64,000 nt of DNA from Tubiluchus corallicola (taxonomy: Eukaryota > Priapulida > Priapulimorpha > Priapulimorphida > Tubiluchidae), in NCBI GenBank assembly GCA_030141605.1, contig JAQGDQ010000143.1, positions 184,001 to 248,000 of the forward strand. The letters are read 5' to 3'. Every line of letters starts with the position of its first letter. Within the stretch, counting starts at the first letter, position 1. The notes under the pieces were generated by a model. The model did no database searches. It saw only the letters and a program-made list of their open reading frames with translations, and was not told the origin of the DNA. The position numbers and the translations under genes are program-made. Below are positions 1-61,668 of this stretch, piece after piece.

Positions 1-356
1 ATTTTATTTGTGAATGACTGAGAAGTTGAGTGTCTTTGTAAAGATTCTGCGGCCAGTGCTCGTCTTGTGAAACCTTATGAATGGAAGATCTTGGAAGAAT
101 CTTCCCATTCGTTCATTAAATGCATAGGTTCATTATGTAATTGAGGTACGACCTGCTTTAAACTGACAGCGTTTTATGTAAAATAAATCCAAAAGTTTAG
201 CAAAGTTTAGAATGCAACTTATAAGGAACTCCGTCGTGCAGCCACGTTATCTCATAATTAATTTGTTTAGCAGTTTGTCACTGTTTGTGGTATATGGTCA
301 TTCATAGCAACTGCCCTTACGTGTCGGTTCTTTCGATGTTTCCACTTTGACTTTTA

Positions 357-362
357 TCATCA

Positions 363-401
<39 letters not shown>

Positions 402-446
402 TCAACATCATCAACAACACCATCGTCATCATTAACATTATCATTA
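357..446. repeat. (TCG)n and related trinucleotides
   Basis: About 13 tcg copies followed by atc/aac blocks. Confidence 0.95.
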
Positions 447-1817
447 TAAAAAAAACTTGTACATGCAGTCCAAATTGATAGTAAATACATAGCAGATTAG
501 CAAGAACAAAACCAAAAAACGAAACATATTACATTGGTTATGTTATTACATCGGATGGTTTTGCGCCCTTTTTTCTTCTGCCTCCTGACACTACTGCTCA
601 GTTTTGAGTGTAGAGTGTTGTTACCGTAACACTCTCGATTTGGTGAGAAGGATTGTTATTTCTTATTTCTTAATTAAATTTGTGATTGTTGTTGTTATCG
701 TCCCTGTAGACGAAAACAGGAATCTTAAGGTACGACTCCATATGTACATAATGCGTGATGCATAATACGTTATCCGTAGTGCGTATACAATAGTTCACGT
801 TTAAACAGCCTTAGCCTGTTTCATTGACATCATAATACCCAAAATGTGAAGATAACTACCGACTGCGAATATACACTGTAATTATGTTTATCTTTCTTAG
901 TCGAGTTGTATTTCTTAAAAGGTTTCTACAAAGAGACCTATGCAAACATGCGTCAGAACAATGAAACTAAGTGTCTTTTGAAGCCACCGTTCTTATGCCC
1001 AATTCTACAGAATTACAGCTTCGACCGTGTCAAGTCAAATTTGAAGTAATGTGAATAAGCCATCTTTGTCTCAGTACTTTGTATTTATATAAAGTTTTGT
1101 TTTTGCTTCCTTGCAGGCGGTGCTGTTCTATTGTACAACAATCCATTAACATACCAGTATGTGTTATTGCCCTGGTTGTCGTGCGCTCTATACCAACCCT
1201 GCATTTCACCATCAGAAGCCAAACTAGCGGGATGTAAAATGGAGAATGAGAAAACTACTAATTATTGTTGTCATCGTTTTGATCAGTCAGCTTTAGGCCT
1301 CACGTTGTACAGAGCTTTTCATTTCAATGAATCATTGTTTTTCAATCAAATTAAGCCTCATTATTATCACAAGCAAGATCAAACCGCTGCACAGTATTTT
1401 TAATTATTTAACTGGTGAACAGCATTTTAATTAAGACGATTGCAAAGTAATGAGTTTTAACCGTGCTGATAGTATAAATAAACCTACCTGTAAACGTTGT
1501 AAGTATGATGAACTGAAATTAATTAATGCAAAATAAATTTCACATTTCATTATAGGCTCTGCAAGTCACAAACCAATTTAAAATTTCCAATTGTCAGTTT
1601 GGTCAAGCTAGGTACATATAGGACAATCTTGTGATATAATGGTGATGGCCTTTAACACCAAGGTGACATTCTTGTCAATAGTGCTTGCCACAATATTGCC
1701 TTTCACACAAATATGGTTTTAAAAGGCTATTAAATGTAGCTTTATTCAATCATTTTCTGATAATCTTCAAATCAAAATTACAAATAATTAATACATTGTA
1801 GACTAATTGTGATAAAG

Positions 1818-1890
1818 ATGCGACGACGGTGACGACGAAGACGGTGATGTAAATGATCACGGTGGTGACGATGATGATGAAGATGAAGGA
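1818..1890. repeat. Degenerate (GAC/GAT/GAA) tract
   Basis: Imperfect gac, ggt and gat triplets; no coding sense. Confidence 0.7.
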
Positions 1891-2369
1891 CTATATAAAA
1901 ATTAAGACTATAATAAAAGTCATAAAAATTAAAGAACAAAATAAAACTGCGTTTACCATGTTTTTATCTTTGCCAAAGAAATTCCTTATTATGAATTTTT
2001 AATCCAGTTAATGAATTTGTGAACAATTAAAATGATTAATTTTTCATAATTGCTTGACAATTATAACTTTAAAAGAATAAATGTATATAAGATATATTTA
2101 GTCCTTATGAAAATATTTGGTCACAAAGGTGGAACCGACTCCAAAAAAGATCCGCATTGCTGTGTAGCCCTATTCTTCCTCGCTTCGAAGAGCTATATAT
2201 CTCCTTCCAAGACCCCTTCTGGCGCTACTAGATTTCTTTTCATGTGGTGTTCGGTCAAAATTTCGAAAACGTCGGGAGTTATGTCCAGGAGAACGCCCGT
2301 CCCGCGACGCCCTGGCCTCCTGCGAATTCTAAATGCGCCTATAACACCCACCGTTGAACGGGGGGCTAC

Positions 2370-2600
2370 CCAAATGCATCCTAGCGCCGCCCCGGCAATT
2401 TCCCGTTCTCTAGAAATAAGAGGTATGCGTTTTGCAAAAAACGGGCCATTTTTGGAAGTTTTTCGCTTCCCGTTCCACCCGATGGGCCCGATTCGAAAAA
2501 TAAACACCAGGTGAAAATCTGTGGGAGGAGACCTTTCATTTGATATATAGACCACGGAAAATGATGCTGTCGTTTGTACTGAAACACCATCGGTTATATA
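2370..2600. repeat. Repeat F motif, copy 1
   Basis: Shares with 19040-19260 the blocks ttttgcaaaaaacgg, catttttggaagtttttcgc and cgattcgaaaaat, then a gagac.tttcatttgatatatagac block. A long reading frame here comes from this GC-richer repeat and is not taken as a gene. Confidence 0.65.
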
Positions 2601-3469
2601 TATATTTATATCCATATACATGTATACCTATTTGACGTTGCGATAATTTTCTTTCTTTCTCTAGGCCTGTTTAATTTTGACAACGTTGGCTCGTTAGCTC
2701 CTCTTTCGTTTTTGTTTACGTTATCAGTACGACGCACAACTGAGCTGTTGTTAGAAGACGTAGATTTTTTAAACTGTCCCGTTAGTTTTAAAAATCGGAA
2801 ACTTTAAACACGGAATGACAGTGTTTCAGTGTTATTCAAATGTAAATGGTGTATTGGTTAGCTCAAAAATGGACGGGGGATATATAAACATAGTTTATTG
2901 AGCGTAGTAGTTTTTATGCATTCTGCTGAAAAAGAGGGCATTACTTACAATGACAACAATGATAATAGCGACAATTATGTCAGTCAGGATGAGAATGAGG
3001 TTCAAATTTTTTGATGACTATAGCAACTACATGTATAATGTTAATTGTTGCAGCCATACGCATCAATATGGGGGGTGCTGCCCTCTACGAAATGCTTCGG
3101 TTTGGAAAGAGATAACAGGTGAGCAGAAAAATGATAGCCACGTTCTTGCTCACAGCAATGTTCTCTTGCGTTATCGTATTTGTTAACAACAGTGTTTTTA
3201 GTGTAGGTGCCAAAACTTGTACTTTACATACTAGCGAATAGTCATTATAGTTAAATAATTCAATTAAATTTTGTGAATTCAGCTAAGCCACACTGATAGG
3301 CATCCGTTTGTGAATCTCTTTTGTGAAGTTTGACCGACAGCCACAGGTTACCTCTTTCTTACATTTCTTGCGTTCTCTTTATTATTTCTCTTTAGAATAA
3401 ACGAGTTTGGAACGTGAATCAAATAGTGAAGGCGGTTCTGTCCACAACGCTAATTGTGATAATAATGGT

Positions 3470-3799
3470 AATAGCAACAGTTATAATACTAATAATGATG
3501 ACGACGACGACGACAACAACAGCAACGACAACGACAGCAACGACAACAACGACAATGACAACGATAACGACAGCAACGACAACGACAACGACAACGACGA
3601 CGACGACAACAACAACAACAACAACAACAACAACATCAACAATAATAATGGTAATGGTTATGACAATGCTAATGGTAATGGTATTGACACTGGTTATAAT
3701 AATCGACAACAACGACGACGACGACAACGACGACGACGACAACAACAACAACAACAACAACAAAACAACACAACACAACACAACACAACACAACACAAC

Positions 3800-3838
<39 letters not shown>

Positions 3839-3905
3839 GCAACAATAATAATGGTAATGGTTATGACAATGCTAATGGTAATGGTATTGACACTGGTTAT
3901 AATAA
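3470..3905. repeat. (GAC)/(CAA) arrays with a 62-nt exact direct duplication
   Basis: 3641-3703 recurs at 3842-3904 (aatggtaatggttatgacaa and onward), 199 nt apart, around gac, cgac, caa and cacaa arrays. A segment duplication inside the array. 3' flank of TgB. Confidence 0.93.
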
Positions 3906-4604
3906 TTGTAATGGAATAATAATGATGATGGTAATATTAATTGTAAATGTTAAGAACTATGTTAATGATAACGTCAATACTAATAGTAATGATCTAACGG
4001 TAATAGTAATGGCTTCTGATATTGTTAATAGATTTCCGTAGACTTTCCAGACGAATCAAGCTGACGAATTCCTGTCATTAGATACTACCGTGCTACATAT
4101 TGCTAGTTGGATAAAAAACTACTTTTATTTTTTGCATCCCAGAATGGGATGTCTACTTGCTCGCTTTACCGTTCTTATGTACAGTTTGCTTTCCTACTAG
4201 CTGTTGCATTCTGGGATGTTATAGCTCGCTGAGCTTGTTCTTCTCAGCCTTAGCAGTTTTCTCAATATTTTCTCAATCTCGTTATTTGACGCTCCAGACG
4301 CTTATTAGTAGAAGTAGAAAGCAGACAATACTATGAGAAAGAAATGAGCTTTAATAGCTTTGATTCACGTAGATCGCAGTGCTATTACTAACAAACGTAG
4401 AACAAAACGTTTCAGTTTTTCCGTTTTCTCTTTTTGCAAATAACGTTTAACTACATGGTAAAAAGAGCACTACAAAGTGCACAATGCTAGACAGGTATGC
4501 AGTTTTTCAACGACGAAAAGTAAACTGACAAAGTTGTGAAATTAATGTTATGCAAGAAAACGGTTTTGGCTTCTAGCAATGTAGTAGTCGCTTGAAAAAC
4601 AATT

Positions 4605-30132
<25,528 letters not shown>

Positions 30133-30300
30133 GATGGTAAAACTGGCGCTTGCGTCGAGAATTCAAATCATTCGAAAACTCGAGTATATCAGCTCATACC
30201 AGGCAGTGATGTTTCTAGCCACCCGGGAGCTGAGCAAGCTGGGGGACGATGGAAACGAGGTTCGTCAAAGAGATCACCCTCACTAAGATTTGCCGTCTTT
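30133..30300 (-). promoter_or_regulatory. TgB 5' flank, alike to the TgA 5' flank
   Basis: Partner of 55465-55640, with the same ordered short blocks and a candidate acceptor gcgccag 10 nt before the start codon. No TATA box could be placed with confidence. Confidence 0.5.
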
Positions 30301-30713
30301 ACCATGGTAACCGCTGTGACGTCTTTCTTGTCTACGTTGTTAGGCGCAAAAAATTTACCAACTATGCTCTGATAAACAAGTGGAAAGTTAACAAATGCTA
30401 AATGTGACAGACTCGGTTTACGTTTATGAGTAGCATGATGAACTAGACCGGAGCGAGCAATCGACTAACGTTGATGTCAGTTTCGATTACCTGCCTATTT
30501 ACTACTTAGAGTTAACACGTTATAGCATGATTTATAACGGAACTAAATTTTCTTGTTTTTATTGCAGGAAGCGTTCTTGGTTTAACTTTCAAGTTTCTTA
30601 TTAATTAACTTATGTGCACAGTCATTGTTTAATTCGTGTAACTTTTATGAGTAAGAACAAAACTGTTGACAGTGATATTGCATTTACAGGAATATTAAAA
30701 GAAAGCAGCTACT

Positions 30714-30975
30714 GCCATGCGTCCTACTACCCAATGTCCGCTGCCCAAGTGTCATTTCTTAAGTGTCCACTGTCCAATTGTTCAGAACTCAAAAGCTCTA
30801 TTACCCATCAGTCCACTGCCCAAGTGTTCATTGTCCAAGTGCCATTACGTAAGTGTCTGCAACTCAACTGCTCAATGTGCAAGTATGCACTGTAAGGTGC
30901 CATTGCCACAGTGTCTACAGTCACGCTCTTTACTGCCCAACTCTCTACTGCCCAAATGTCCATTGACCACCTAAC
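30714..30975. repeat. Degenerate minisatellite of about 15 bp
   Basis: Imperfect copies of ctgcccaagtgtcca in the spacer between the two genes; two reading frames stay open only because of the repeat. Confidence 0.75.
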
Positions 30976-31466
30976 CTAGAACGAGTTAATCTATTCTGTT
31001 GTATTAATTTAAATAACAATCACTATTGCATTTGTAGGTGAGCCATTAGAAATGAATAATAAAAATGAATTCTTCATAAAGAATAATTAATATAAATTCA
31101 TTAATAGCGAATTCGGAATGAATTTTGAATAAATATTAAGACCTTCTGTGATCCTAAATGATACGTGGTGTAGCGGTCAGGGATATGTTCATGGTGAATG
31201 ATTCACACAATGATTTGTTCATAGATTATTTATGAGTCAATCTCGGTTCTTCAACTAGTTGGTAATCTGATTGTCACTAGTTTTTGAGGTTATCTGCGAG
31301 TTGTTGGAGTTTTGGCACGTAATTCAGCACCCATCCTAGCGAATTTGTAGAGTATATTTTTAGATATTTGTTCATCTAAACTTTTATTACTTTGGTTTTT
31401 GCACTGCATTCTAGATTTGGGCAGAAATTTTGGTTATTGACTAAAGGCTTAGCGCTCTTGTTTTTT

Positions 31467-31477
31467 ATCATCATCAC

Positions 31478-31542
<65 letters not shown>

Positions 31543-31564
31543 GCTCATAATCATCATCATCGTC
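31467..31564. repeat. (ATC)n microsatellite
   Basis: About 25 copies with an agctcata break near 31542. Spacer between TgA and TgB. Confidence 0.95.
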
Positions 31565-32614
31565 GTTGTAGTAGAAATACTTGATAAGTTTGTTAATGAT
31601 GATACAGCGCAAGTGTTTTCTTCCAGGTCTATCTTTCTCCACTACCATGGCTAAAGAAAAAAGCCTAACATTTGTTTTTCCGCCGACCTACCAACTTACT
31701 ACGTGAGCTTAATATCAACGCCAAGCGACGCCACGTACCTGGTTTACAAACCAAAGCAGTACTGGTTGTTATTTACCTCGTAGAAGGAGAAGAGCTTCAT
31801 ACACATCTGAACTTAGGTATTGCACCTCTGTTGGTTCAGTGTCCCAATGGGGATCAGGCTTGCTAATGAGACAGATACCGGTCTCGCCACAATTATCCAC
31901 ATCAATTAGCCCTTGCCTTTGAGTGATGTTTTGTCTTCGGCTTGCTGTATGCCCTGTGCTGTATGCAGTTGTATAAAAAATCACCAAAGGCCAGATGTTA
32001 GAAAACCACATTTGAAAGGATCTAGCCATTTTTGAGGTGGTGGTCTGTTTCTAAGGCTTGATTCATCCTACACTATTGATATTTATAAGTATCTCTTCTG
32101 GGGTGTGATTCAATGCCACTTTACATTACAATTTTTTGCTTTCTTTTAAAGATGTAGGACCGAAGAAATATAAATCTGTAGTTGATATACAAAACTAAAA
32201 GTAAAATCCAGATTTTTTAATTAAAAGTTTGTTTACTTATTTTTTAATTGCAAATGATAGTTTGATACATTTAAAAGTATTATCGGAACGAAATCAACGA
32301 GATTGCTATGTGAAAGACTTATACTATGAAAATTTGATGTTTGAAAATCTCCCATCATAGTTGCTGCATTAATTACATAAAATATATTACTATAAAACAT
32401 TTAAAAATAGTTGCTCAAGACAGGCGCGTGCTGCGACATTGCAGTTTCTCTGGCAAGATAGAAGCACCTGTTTGCGACGTCATTGTAACACGGATAACTA
32501 AAATATTGGCCAGTTTAAAATTGTTCATCAATAAACAAAAATGTAAATGTACTACGAGTTAGAGATTTATGTTTTCGGTGCAGAACTAATACTATGACAA
32601 GTTATGTCTATGAC

Positions 32615-55464
<22,850 letters not shown>

Positions 55465-55640
55465 ATTTCTTAATCTGGGGCTACTCGAAAATTCGAGTCC
55501 AAGAATGTCAGCTCACATGGTCACATCTAGCTCTGGCGCACGAAGCAAAACAAACTAAGACGATGGCAACGGACTCCATAGAGATCACTCTGCTTCATTC
55601 AAATAAAGACATTTGACGTCATGAGTGATGACGCGTGTAG
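55465..55640 (-). promoter_or_regulatory. TgA 5' flank, alike to the TgB 5' flank
   Basis: Blocks shared in order with 30133-30300 (plus-strand text): a cgaaaa.tcgagt block, tcagctca, tctagc, gacgatgg.aacg and agagatcac. Each gene has a cag exactly 10 nt before ATG (ccccag here, gcgccag in TgB). This could be a conserved proximal promoter or 5' UTR, or the acceptor of a 5' UTR intron or of spliced-leader trans-splicing. The function is inferred. Confidence 0.5.
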
Positions 55641-56139
55641 TCTTCACAATCGTGGATGTTACAGTAGCATTCAGGAGACATTTTGTAGAATGAATCAATT
55701 GAATCAGACAGTTTAGATGTAACTAACACATGTACATCGTTTTCCCTCAATTATATATATATATAGCATGGTTAAAGTACATGAAAACTCTTTGGTTACA
55801 AAAAGCTGAAAAATCATTTTGAAATTGTATCACATTCATACTGTTTTATTGCACTCTGCGCTCAACCGCCTACACTACACTTATCATTCTCGATCATTAA
55901 CCATTTCGATTAGCCCAGTACTCATTAAGCGTATAACTTCTTCCCGTTGATACTAATCATCAGCATATTGTTTACTGTAATTACTGCTAGCTGTTATCGA
56001 ATTGCGTTCCCAACAGGAGTACCAAGAGGCTATCATTACTACTGCTGATATAGTAGCTATTTTCAATGTGCCAATAAGTATAGCGTAAGCCCGTGACCTT
56101 TGCAAGGATAACCTTAATTCTCTTGATGTGAAAAATTTG

Positions 56140-56800
56140 TCAAAGGCCTATATAACTCCAACAGACATTGAAGTTTTTTAACGCGTTATTATGATTACTC
56201 AAATAATTCATAATTATTATTAAACAAAAGATAATTATAAATTAAATAATCTTACCTTCGTCTGGCGAATTTCGAAGGCGTGCATTACTGTAAAGATCAC
56301 CATGTTACGTGTCCTTGGGGCGAGTGAACGAGAATGACGTACGTAGTGCAGAAAGCGTTTTTAATTACCGATGTTTGTTTACGCTTAATCGATTTCTGAT
56401 CTATAGCAGATTATTGCATTAATTTACAAGACAAAGATAATTTAGTCTAAATTAACTAAACTTACAATTTAATGATACAACAAAAAACAATAATTAATTG
56501 GCTCACCAGAACTAACTATGGCAGTAAGAAACGTGTAAATACGAATAGGTAAAACAGCTCATGTAAATCGTGTGACTATACCTAAAGTTGACTTCTGATA
56601 TTTGATTGGCTGTAATGTATAACAAAGTTAAAAAAGGTTGAACTAAAAAAATTTCGCAAACGTTAACTAGGTGCCGCTAGCACCCACAGCGAGTTTTACA
56701 GCAAGTTTATAATGAAATAAATTGAATATACGTAATGAGAGTAGGATGTTAAGTTGTAAAAGCTTATATTATAGTGAGGGTTTAGTTTGACTTTATAGAT
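56140..56800 (+). repeat. Repeat D, copy upstream of TgA
   Basis: Partner of 38983-39455, lying 0.7-1.3 kb upstream of the TgA start. The minus strand reads ccagacgaag/gtaaga, so a non-coding first exon of TgA is possible. Equally, it may be a mobile repeat. Confidence 0.75.
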
Positions 56801-57199
56801 TTTATCAGAAAAATTGACAACAAGACCTAACATACTGCTTAAATAATCCTATATACGAATTTATTAGTAACGTTCTTCGAATAATTGTCTGACGTGTCAT
56901 CAGGCTTGAGATTTTTTCACATCTGCAACAAAATATTCGCTGCATTTCACTTGAAACGCTACTACAGGATCCTTCCAGAATTTTGAAAAATACTGTGTGT
57001 TGTATGTAACGACCAAGTGAGTCTACAATCTGTATTTCAGATCACTAGGCAACTGAACCCGATTGTTAAATATATATTCAGCGGCATTGTAAATCAACAC
57101 GAAAAACATTGAAGTAATGTTTGACAGTTCATGCTAAAATTACAAAATGGCAAATAATTTGAAATAAATCACTTCTAAGTACATAGTGCTTAATACACT

Positions 57200-58700
57200 T
57201 TTGATTTCTGTCACTCTGCACATCATGTACCTATAGTTCCTATCATTCTACAATGCAACTTAATGTACTTAAAGTTCCTGTCACTCTACACACTGACTTA
57301 ACGTACTTTAGTTCTAGTCCTTTTGCGCAGTGAGTTAACGTACTTTTAAGTTCCTGTCAGTTTGTTCAGCGACTTTACGTTTTTTAGTTCGTGTCACTTT
57401 AGCCACTAACTTAATGCATTTTTGGTTCCTGTCACTCTGCACAGCAACTTAATGTACTTTTAGCATATGTAACTCTACACAGCGAGTTTAAGTTCTTTTA
57501 GTTCCTGTCACTTTTCACAGTAACATAATGTACTTTTAGTTCCTGTCACTCAGCATAGCGATTTAATGTACTTTTAGTTCTTGACACTCTGTGCAGTAAT
57601 GAACTTTTAAATTCCTGTCACTCTGTACAGCAACTTAATGTACTTTTAGCATATGTAACTCTACACAGCGAGTTTAAGTTCTTTTAGTTCCTGTCACTTT
57701 TCACAGTAACATAATGTACTTTTAGTTCCTGTCACTCAGCATAGCGATTTAATGCACTTTTAGTTCTTGACGCTCTGTGCAGTAATGAACTTTTAAATTC
57801 CTGTCACTCTGTACAGCAATTTAGGTACGTTTAATTCTTGACGCTCTGAACACCAATACTACTAATTCTTGATCATCTGTACAATGATTTAATGCACTTT
57901 TAATTACTGCAAAGTTGCATAGCAACTTAATGTACTTTTTGTTCTTGTCATCCTGCATGACAACTTAATGTACTTTTAGTTGCTGTTACCCTGCACAGCA
58001 GCTTTTAGTTCTTGCCACTCTACACAGCAACTTAATGCACTTTTAGTTCCTGTCACTCTACACAGCAATTTAAGGTACTTTTAGTTCCTGTCACCCTTCA
58101 CAGCAACTTAATGTACTTTTTGTTCCTGTCACCCTGCACAGCAATTTTATGTACTTTTTTCCTGTCACACTGCACAATAACTTAATGTACTTTTGGCTCT
58201 TGTCACCCAGCACAGCAACATAATGTACTTTTAGTTCCTGTCACTCTAAACAGTAATTTAACGTACTTTTAGTTCCTGTCACCCTTCACTGCAACTTAAT
58301 GTACTTTTAGTTCCTCTCACCGTGCACAGCTAATTTAATGTTCTTTTTGTTTGTTTCAGTCAACGTTCTCTTAAATCCTGTCACTCTTCACTGTGACTTA
58401 ATGCACTTTTAGTTCCTGTCACTCTGCACACTGACTTAATGTACTTTTAGTTCCTGTCACTCTACACAACGACTTAATGTACTTTTAATTATTGACGATT
58501 TGCACAGTAATTTAGTGCACTTTTAGTTCCTATTGCTCTGCACAATGTTTTAATGCACTTTTAAGTTCCTGCAAAGCTGCATAGCAACTTAACATTCTTT
58601 TAGATTCTGTCGCTCAGTGCAGCAGTTTAATATCCCTTTAATTCCTGCCACTTTTAGATCCTGTCACTCTTTGCAGCGACCTAATATAATTTTAGTTCCT
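57200..58700. repeat. 38-bp minisatellite with a 187-bp higher-order unit
   Basis: About 40 diverged copies of a unit such as aatgtacttttagttcctg followed by tcactctgcacagcaactt. One block of five units (start near 57461) recurs about 187 nt further on (near 57648), almost unchanged. No unique spacers, so not CRISPR. Upstream of TgA. Confidence 0.9.
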
Positions 58701-59653
58701 AATTTTCTTTTAAAAAGTGCTTCATTGGTTTTGATTCGCTGTCGACACTTTGCCATTTCTAGCTTTTAAAACAGTTACTTGTGAAATTATGGAGTACGAA
58801 CATTCTACAGAGCCATTATTTTTGTGTTCTATTAGGAAGAGATTGTCAATGATAAATGTGTGCTAACACTGCTTTTTGTCATCTGGTAGAAAAATGCTTG
58901 TAGTGATAAAAATGATTGATCCATCTTCAGGGGTGATAGAGATGTGAATTTATGGCGCGCGTGGGACTCAGAGAGCCACACGGATTCTTCCAGAACACAC
59001 ACACGCACGTTCGGATGGGCTTCTATACTCCACGCATGCGCACTATAAACAATAACAACCGTGTTGACATCTTTCTGACTGTCACTGAATAGTGATTTAT
59101 CAACGGTCCATTTAGATATTAACAATGTTAGCGCGCAGATTCCCCGAGCTTATTTCTGATCTATGGCCGAGCTTTGGCTTAGAATTTGAAATACGCGAAT
59201 GACTCAGGACTATACTAAGCAGCAGTTGTAATAAAGCTAATTTGGGACGAGTGCGTAAAATAATCAGAAAGCCACTTGAGCACTTAAAAAGTACTTTTAG
59301 TGTATGATATAACGCTGTGAAATCTTTATAATTTGGCATACTTGCTGGACGAGAGCTCCTCACTCGTTTAAGTTAACTCTCATTTGTTAGTGCAAGAAGA
59401 GAAGCAAAGATACCTCATTGTGGAATCCTTCGGTCAATTTATTTCGTATTAGAATATAGCAATATTTTGCTAAGGTTCTGCTCGGAATTTTAGAATATGT
59501 TATGGTAATGTCTACGGATAAGCGCGCGGCAAAAGTGTGTATGGAAAAACGTCTGTTATCGCTATTAAAAGTTACAAACCAACAATTAGTATTGCTGTGG
59601 CTGCTGTGCTTAGTGCAAACTGTTTAGCAAAATAAATAGTTATCGTCCTTACA

Positions 59654-59779
59654 ATGGATGACGTACTGACCACAGTGACTTCTACCACAAGTTTCATCAA
59701 CACGACAATATGCGAAAATTGTTGGCTTAACGGTTCTAATTCGACTTCCAAGAAAGGGAATATTTTAGATTTTTACAAG
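59654..59779 (+). CDS. Possible first coding exon of a plus-strand gene
   Basis: acaATGG is a good start context. 42 codons (MDDVLTTVTSTTSFINTTIC ... KKGNILDFYK) end phase 0 at a perfect donor AAG/gtaagt. Three N-glycosylation sequons (NTT, NGS, NST) suggest an outside-facing N-terminus. I do not recognise the protein. It would be divergent from TgA, 4.2 kb away. The later exons are unproven. Confidence 0.4.
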
Positions 59780-60309
59780 GTAAGTTTGAACAACGTGTAT
59801 TTGCTGTTTATTTTTACTGAAAATAAAGTGAAAGTTCTGTGAGTTGTTGCAGCTCTTGTGCTGTTGTCGTCGTCATCATCATTGATGTCCTCGTCGGCGT
59901 CGCTGCTGTCGCTACTGCAGCAATAGCTTTGCCGCGTAAGGCGTAACACATAAATTAAGCATAACGTAAAATTTATTACCTTTGTTGAACGACAGATAAA
60001 TTTGCAGTTTCTGTTTTTACATTTTCTCAGAAACGCTCAGATTTTATATTTTGCATTTTGCATTTCGCATTTCCATTTTGCAACAGCTTTTTTGTTCTTA
60101 GTTGATGCACGTCTCTGGACTTTGAGTGTTAACTCAGTCATCACCTCAACGCCCTTTGTCACGATATAATTGTGGGATGTTGCATTTGGTTAATCACAGA
60201 AAACTTTTTAATTAAAATGTATAAGTTACGCTTTATGTTAAGTTATTAAAAGTCAAGTATATTAAAATGTTAAGTTAAGCCTAGACCTGTTGTAGATTTA
60301 TTTAAGCAC

Positions 60310-60690
60310 TAGCACACTATTCAAACTCTTTGTGTAAAATGGGCTAATACGACATCCGATCCATTCATGATTAAGAACGGAGTCCGACAAGGCGGGGTGC
60401 TCTCGGCCTATCTTTTTGCTATTTATATCGATGATCTGAGTAAAAAACCGTGTTATATTAGTAGAAATTGTAGAACTAACTCCTCTTATAGACTAGGCAA
60501 TGTTACCATTAATTATATGTTATACGCAAATGACCTATGTGTTGTCACTTTTAGCATTGAGACATTGCAAAAACTTATAAACTGTTGTAAAGGCTATATC
60601 GACTGACGTTGCTTTTAACGCCAGCAAAGCCAAATATATGTACTTTATTCCAACCAGTATGCGTCCTTTTGTACTTCATCGCAATGTATG
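60310..60690 (+). pseudogene. LINE reverse transcriptase fragment
   Basis: KNGVRQGGVLSAYLFAIYID then INYMLYANDLCVVT correspond to RT blocks with YADD changed to YAND. A stop at 60604 is followed by a short alike stretch (FNASKAKYM). No endonuclease is visible. A dead fragment upstream of TgA, unrelated in sequence to the LINE at 52.8 kb. Confidence 0.82.
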
Positions 60691-61668
60691 TATGGGGGTA
60701 GCAAGGTAACTGAGTGTAGTTATAGTGAAAAGTATGAAGGACATATATTATTATGCAACTATAGTGATGATAATGGTATTGGTAATCAACTACGTTTGTT
60801 CTATATGAGAGCAAATTTGCTATGCACACAATTTTTTTATTGCTCACGTAATGTTAAATGAATACAAGATGGATGGATGACAGGCAGTAATCTGTTCGAG
60901 CATTTAGTTCCTTGCTGTCATCCATGGCACACAGTGCTAGGAACAACCTTCATATTGACCATGACCATATAATTTTTCTACTTTTACTCAAGTATAAAAT
61001 GTATACATTTATTTTTGTGCCTAATAAATAACAAATAATAGATAAATAAATCACATTTGTTCAGGTCTTACTGTTTTTTTTTGTTTCTAAGCAATAATCT
61101 CTGGCTATTGTATAAATGTGACAAGCAGGCAAAACTTCGCGCTTCGTACATTACTGCCCTCGGAAAGTTTTTTAACCGTGAATACGGTAGGCAGGCGTCT
61201 ATACCGATCACTTTATGGTCTTGCTGGGTAAATGTTTTTTTAGCTGGCGAAATGAAATTTTAAATAGTAGTAATGTAAATTTATCTTGCGTAACTGTTAC
61301 AGACATTCGATACACGGCATTGTGCTTTCGATGTTGGAAAACATTACTAACCTCTTTCTTTGTTATATGAACTAGCCTGTGCTCCATTTGTAGTTTTTCT
61401 CTTGTGTACGTTGTTTTATGTTCTGAAATTTTATTTGTTTTATATGGTACTTCATGATTGATTTAAATCTAAAATAAATAAAACAAAATAAAGTAAAATA
61501 TATATGTATGTATATCCTTCAAACGTAATCAAAATTATATACTCGTTACCGATTAATATTTGTTTCAGTGTTTTACGTTTACTAACTGTTCGTTGATATG
61601 TTACTTAAGAGGTAAGGTAAGGTTTAGCGTGTCGAGTGGGGTCTCCACAGATTGTTGGGCACATTTAT

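Larger units (their letters stand above)
1..4604. other. 3' flank of TgB, no gene seen
   Basis: Holds three trinucleotide tracts, repeat F copy 1 and, at 4135-4220, an inverted pair catcccagaat / attctgggatg. A TTTATT (AATAAA on the gene strand) at 4124-4129 is a possible TgB poly(A) signal, 480 nt past the stop. Confidence 0.6.
30301..32614. other. Spacer between TgA stop and TgB 5' flank
   Basis: Two simple arrays (30.7 and 31.5 kb). No exon, terminator or other gene recognised. A variant CATAAA lies about 50 nt past the TgA stop on the gene strand. Confidence 0.75.

Noticed and set aside
1131-1403. Frame after a cttgcag acceptor-like site
   Set aside because: No homology and no partner exon; a single acceptor-like site is too common in AT-rich sequence.
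2050-2621. Open frames of 154 (plus) and 142 (minus) codons
   Set aside because: They lie over repeat F, are open on both strands, and match no family; the part shared with 19.1 kb is shared as DNA.
3407-3919. Plus and minus frames rich in Asn, Asp, Thr or Val
   Set aside because: Translation of trinucleotide arrays in three frames; no protein outside the repeat.
57200-58700. Regular 38-bp repeats that could suggest a CRISPR array
   Set aside because: Continuous diverged units without spacers, in an animal genome.
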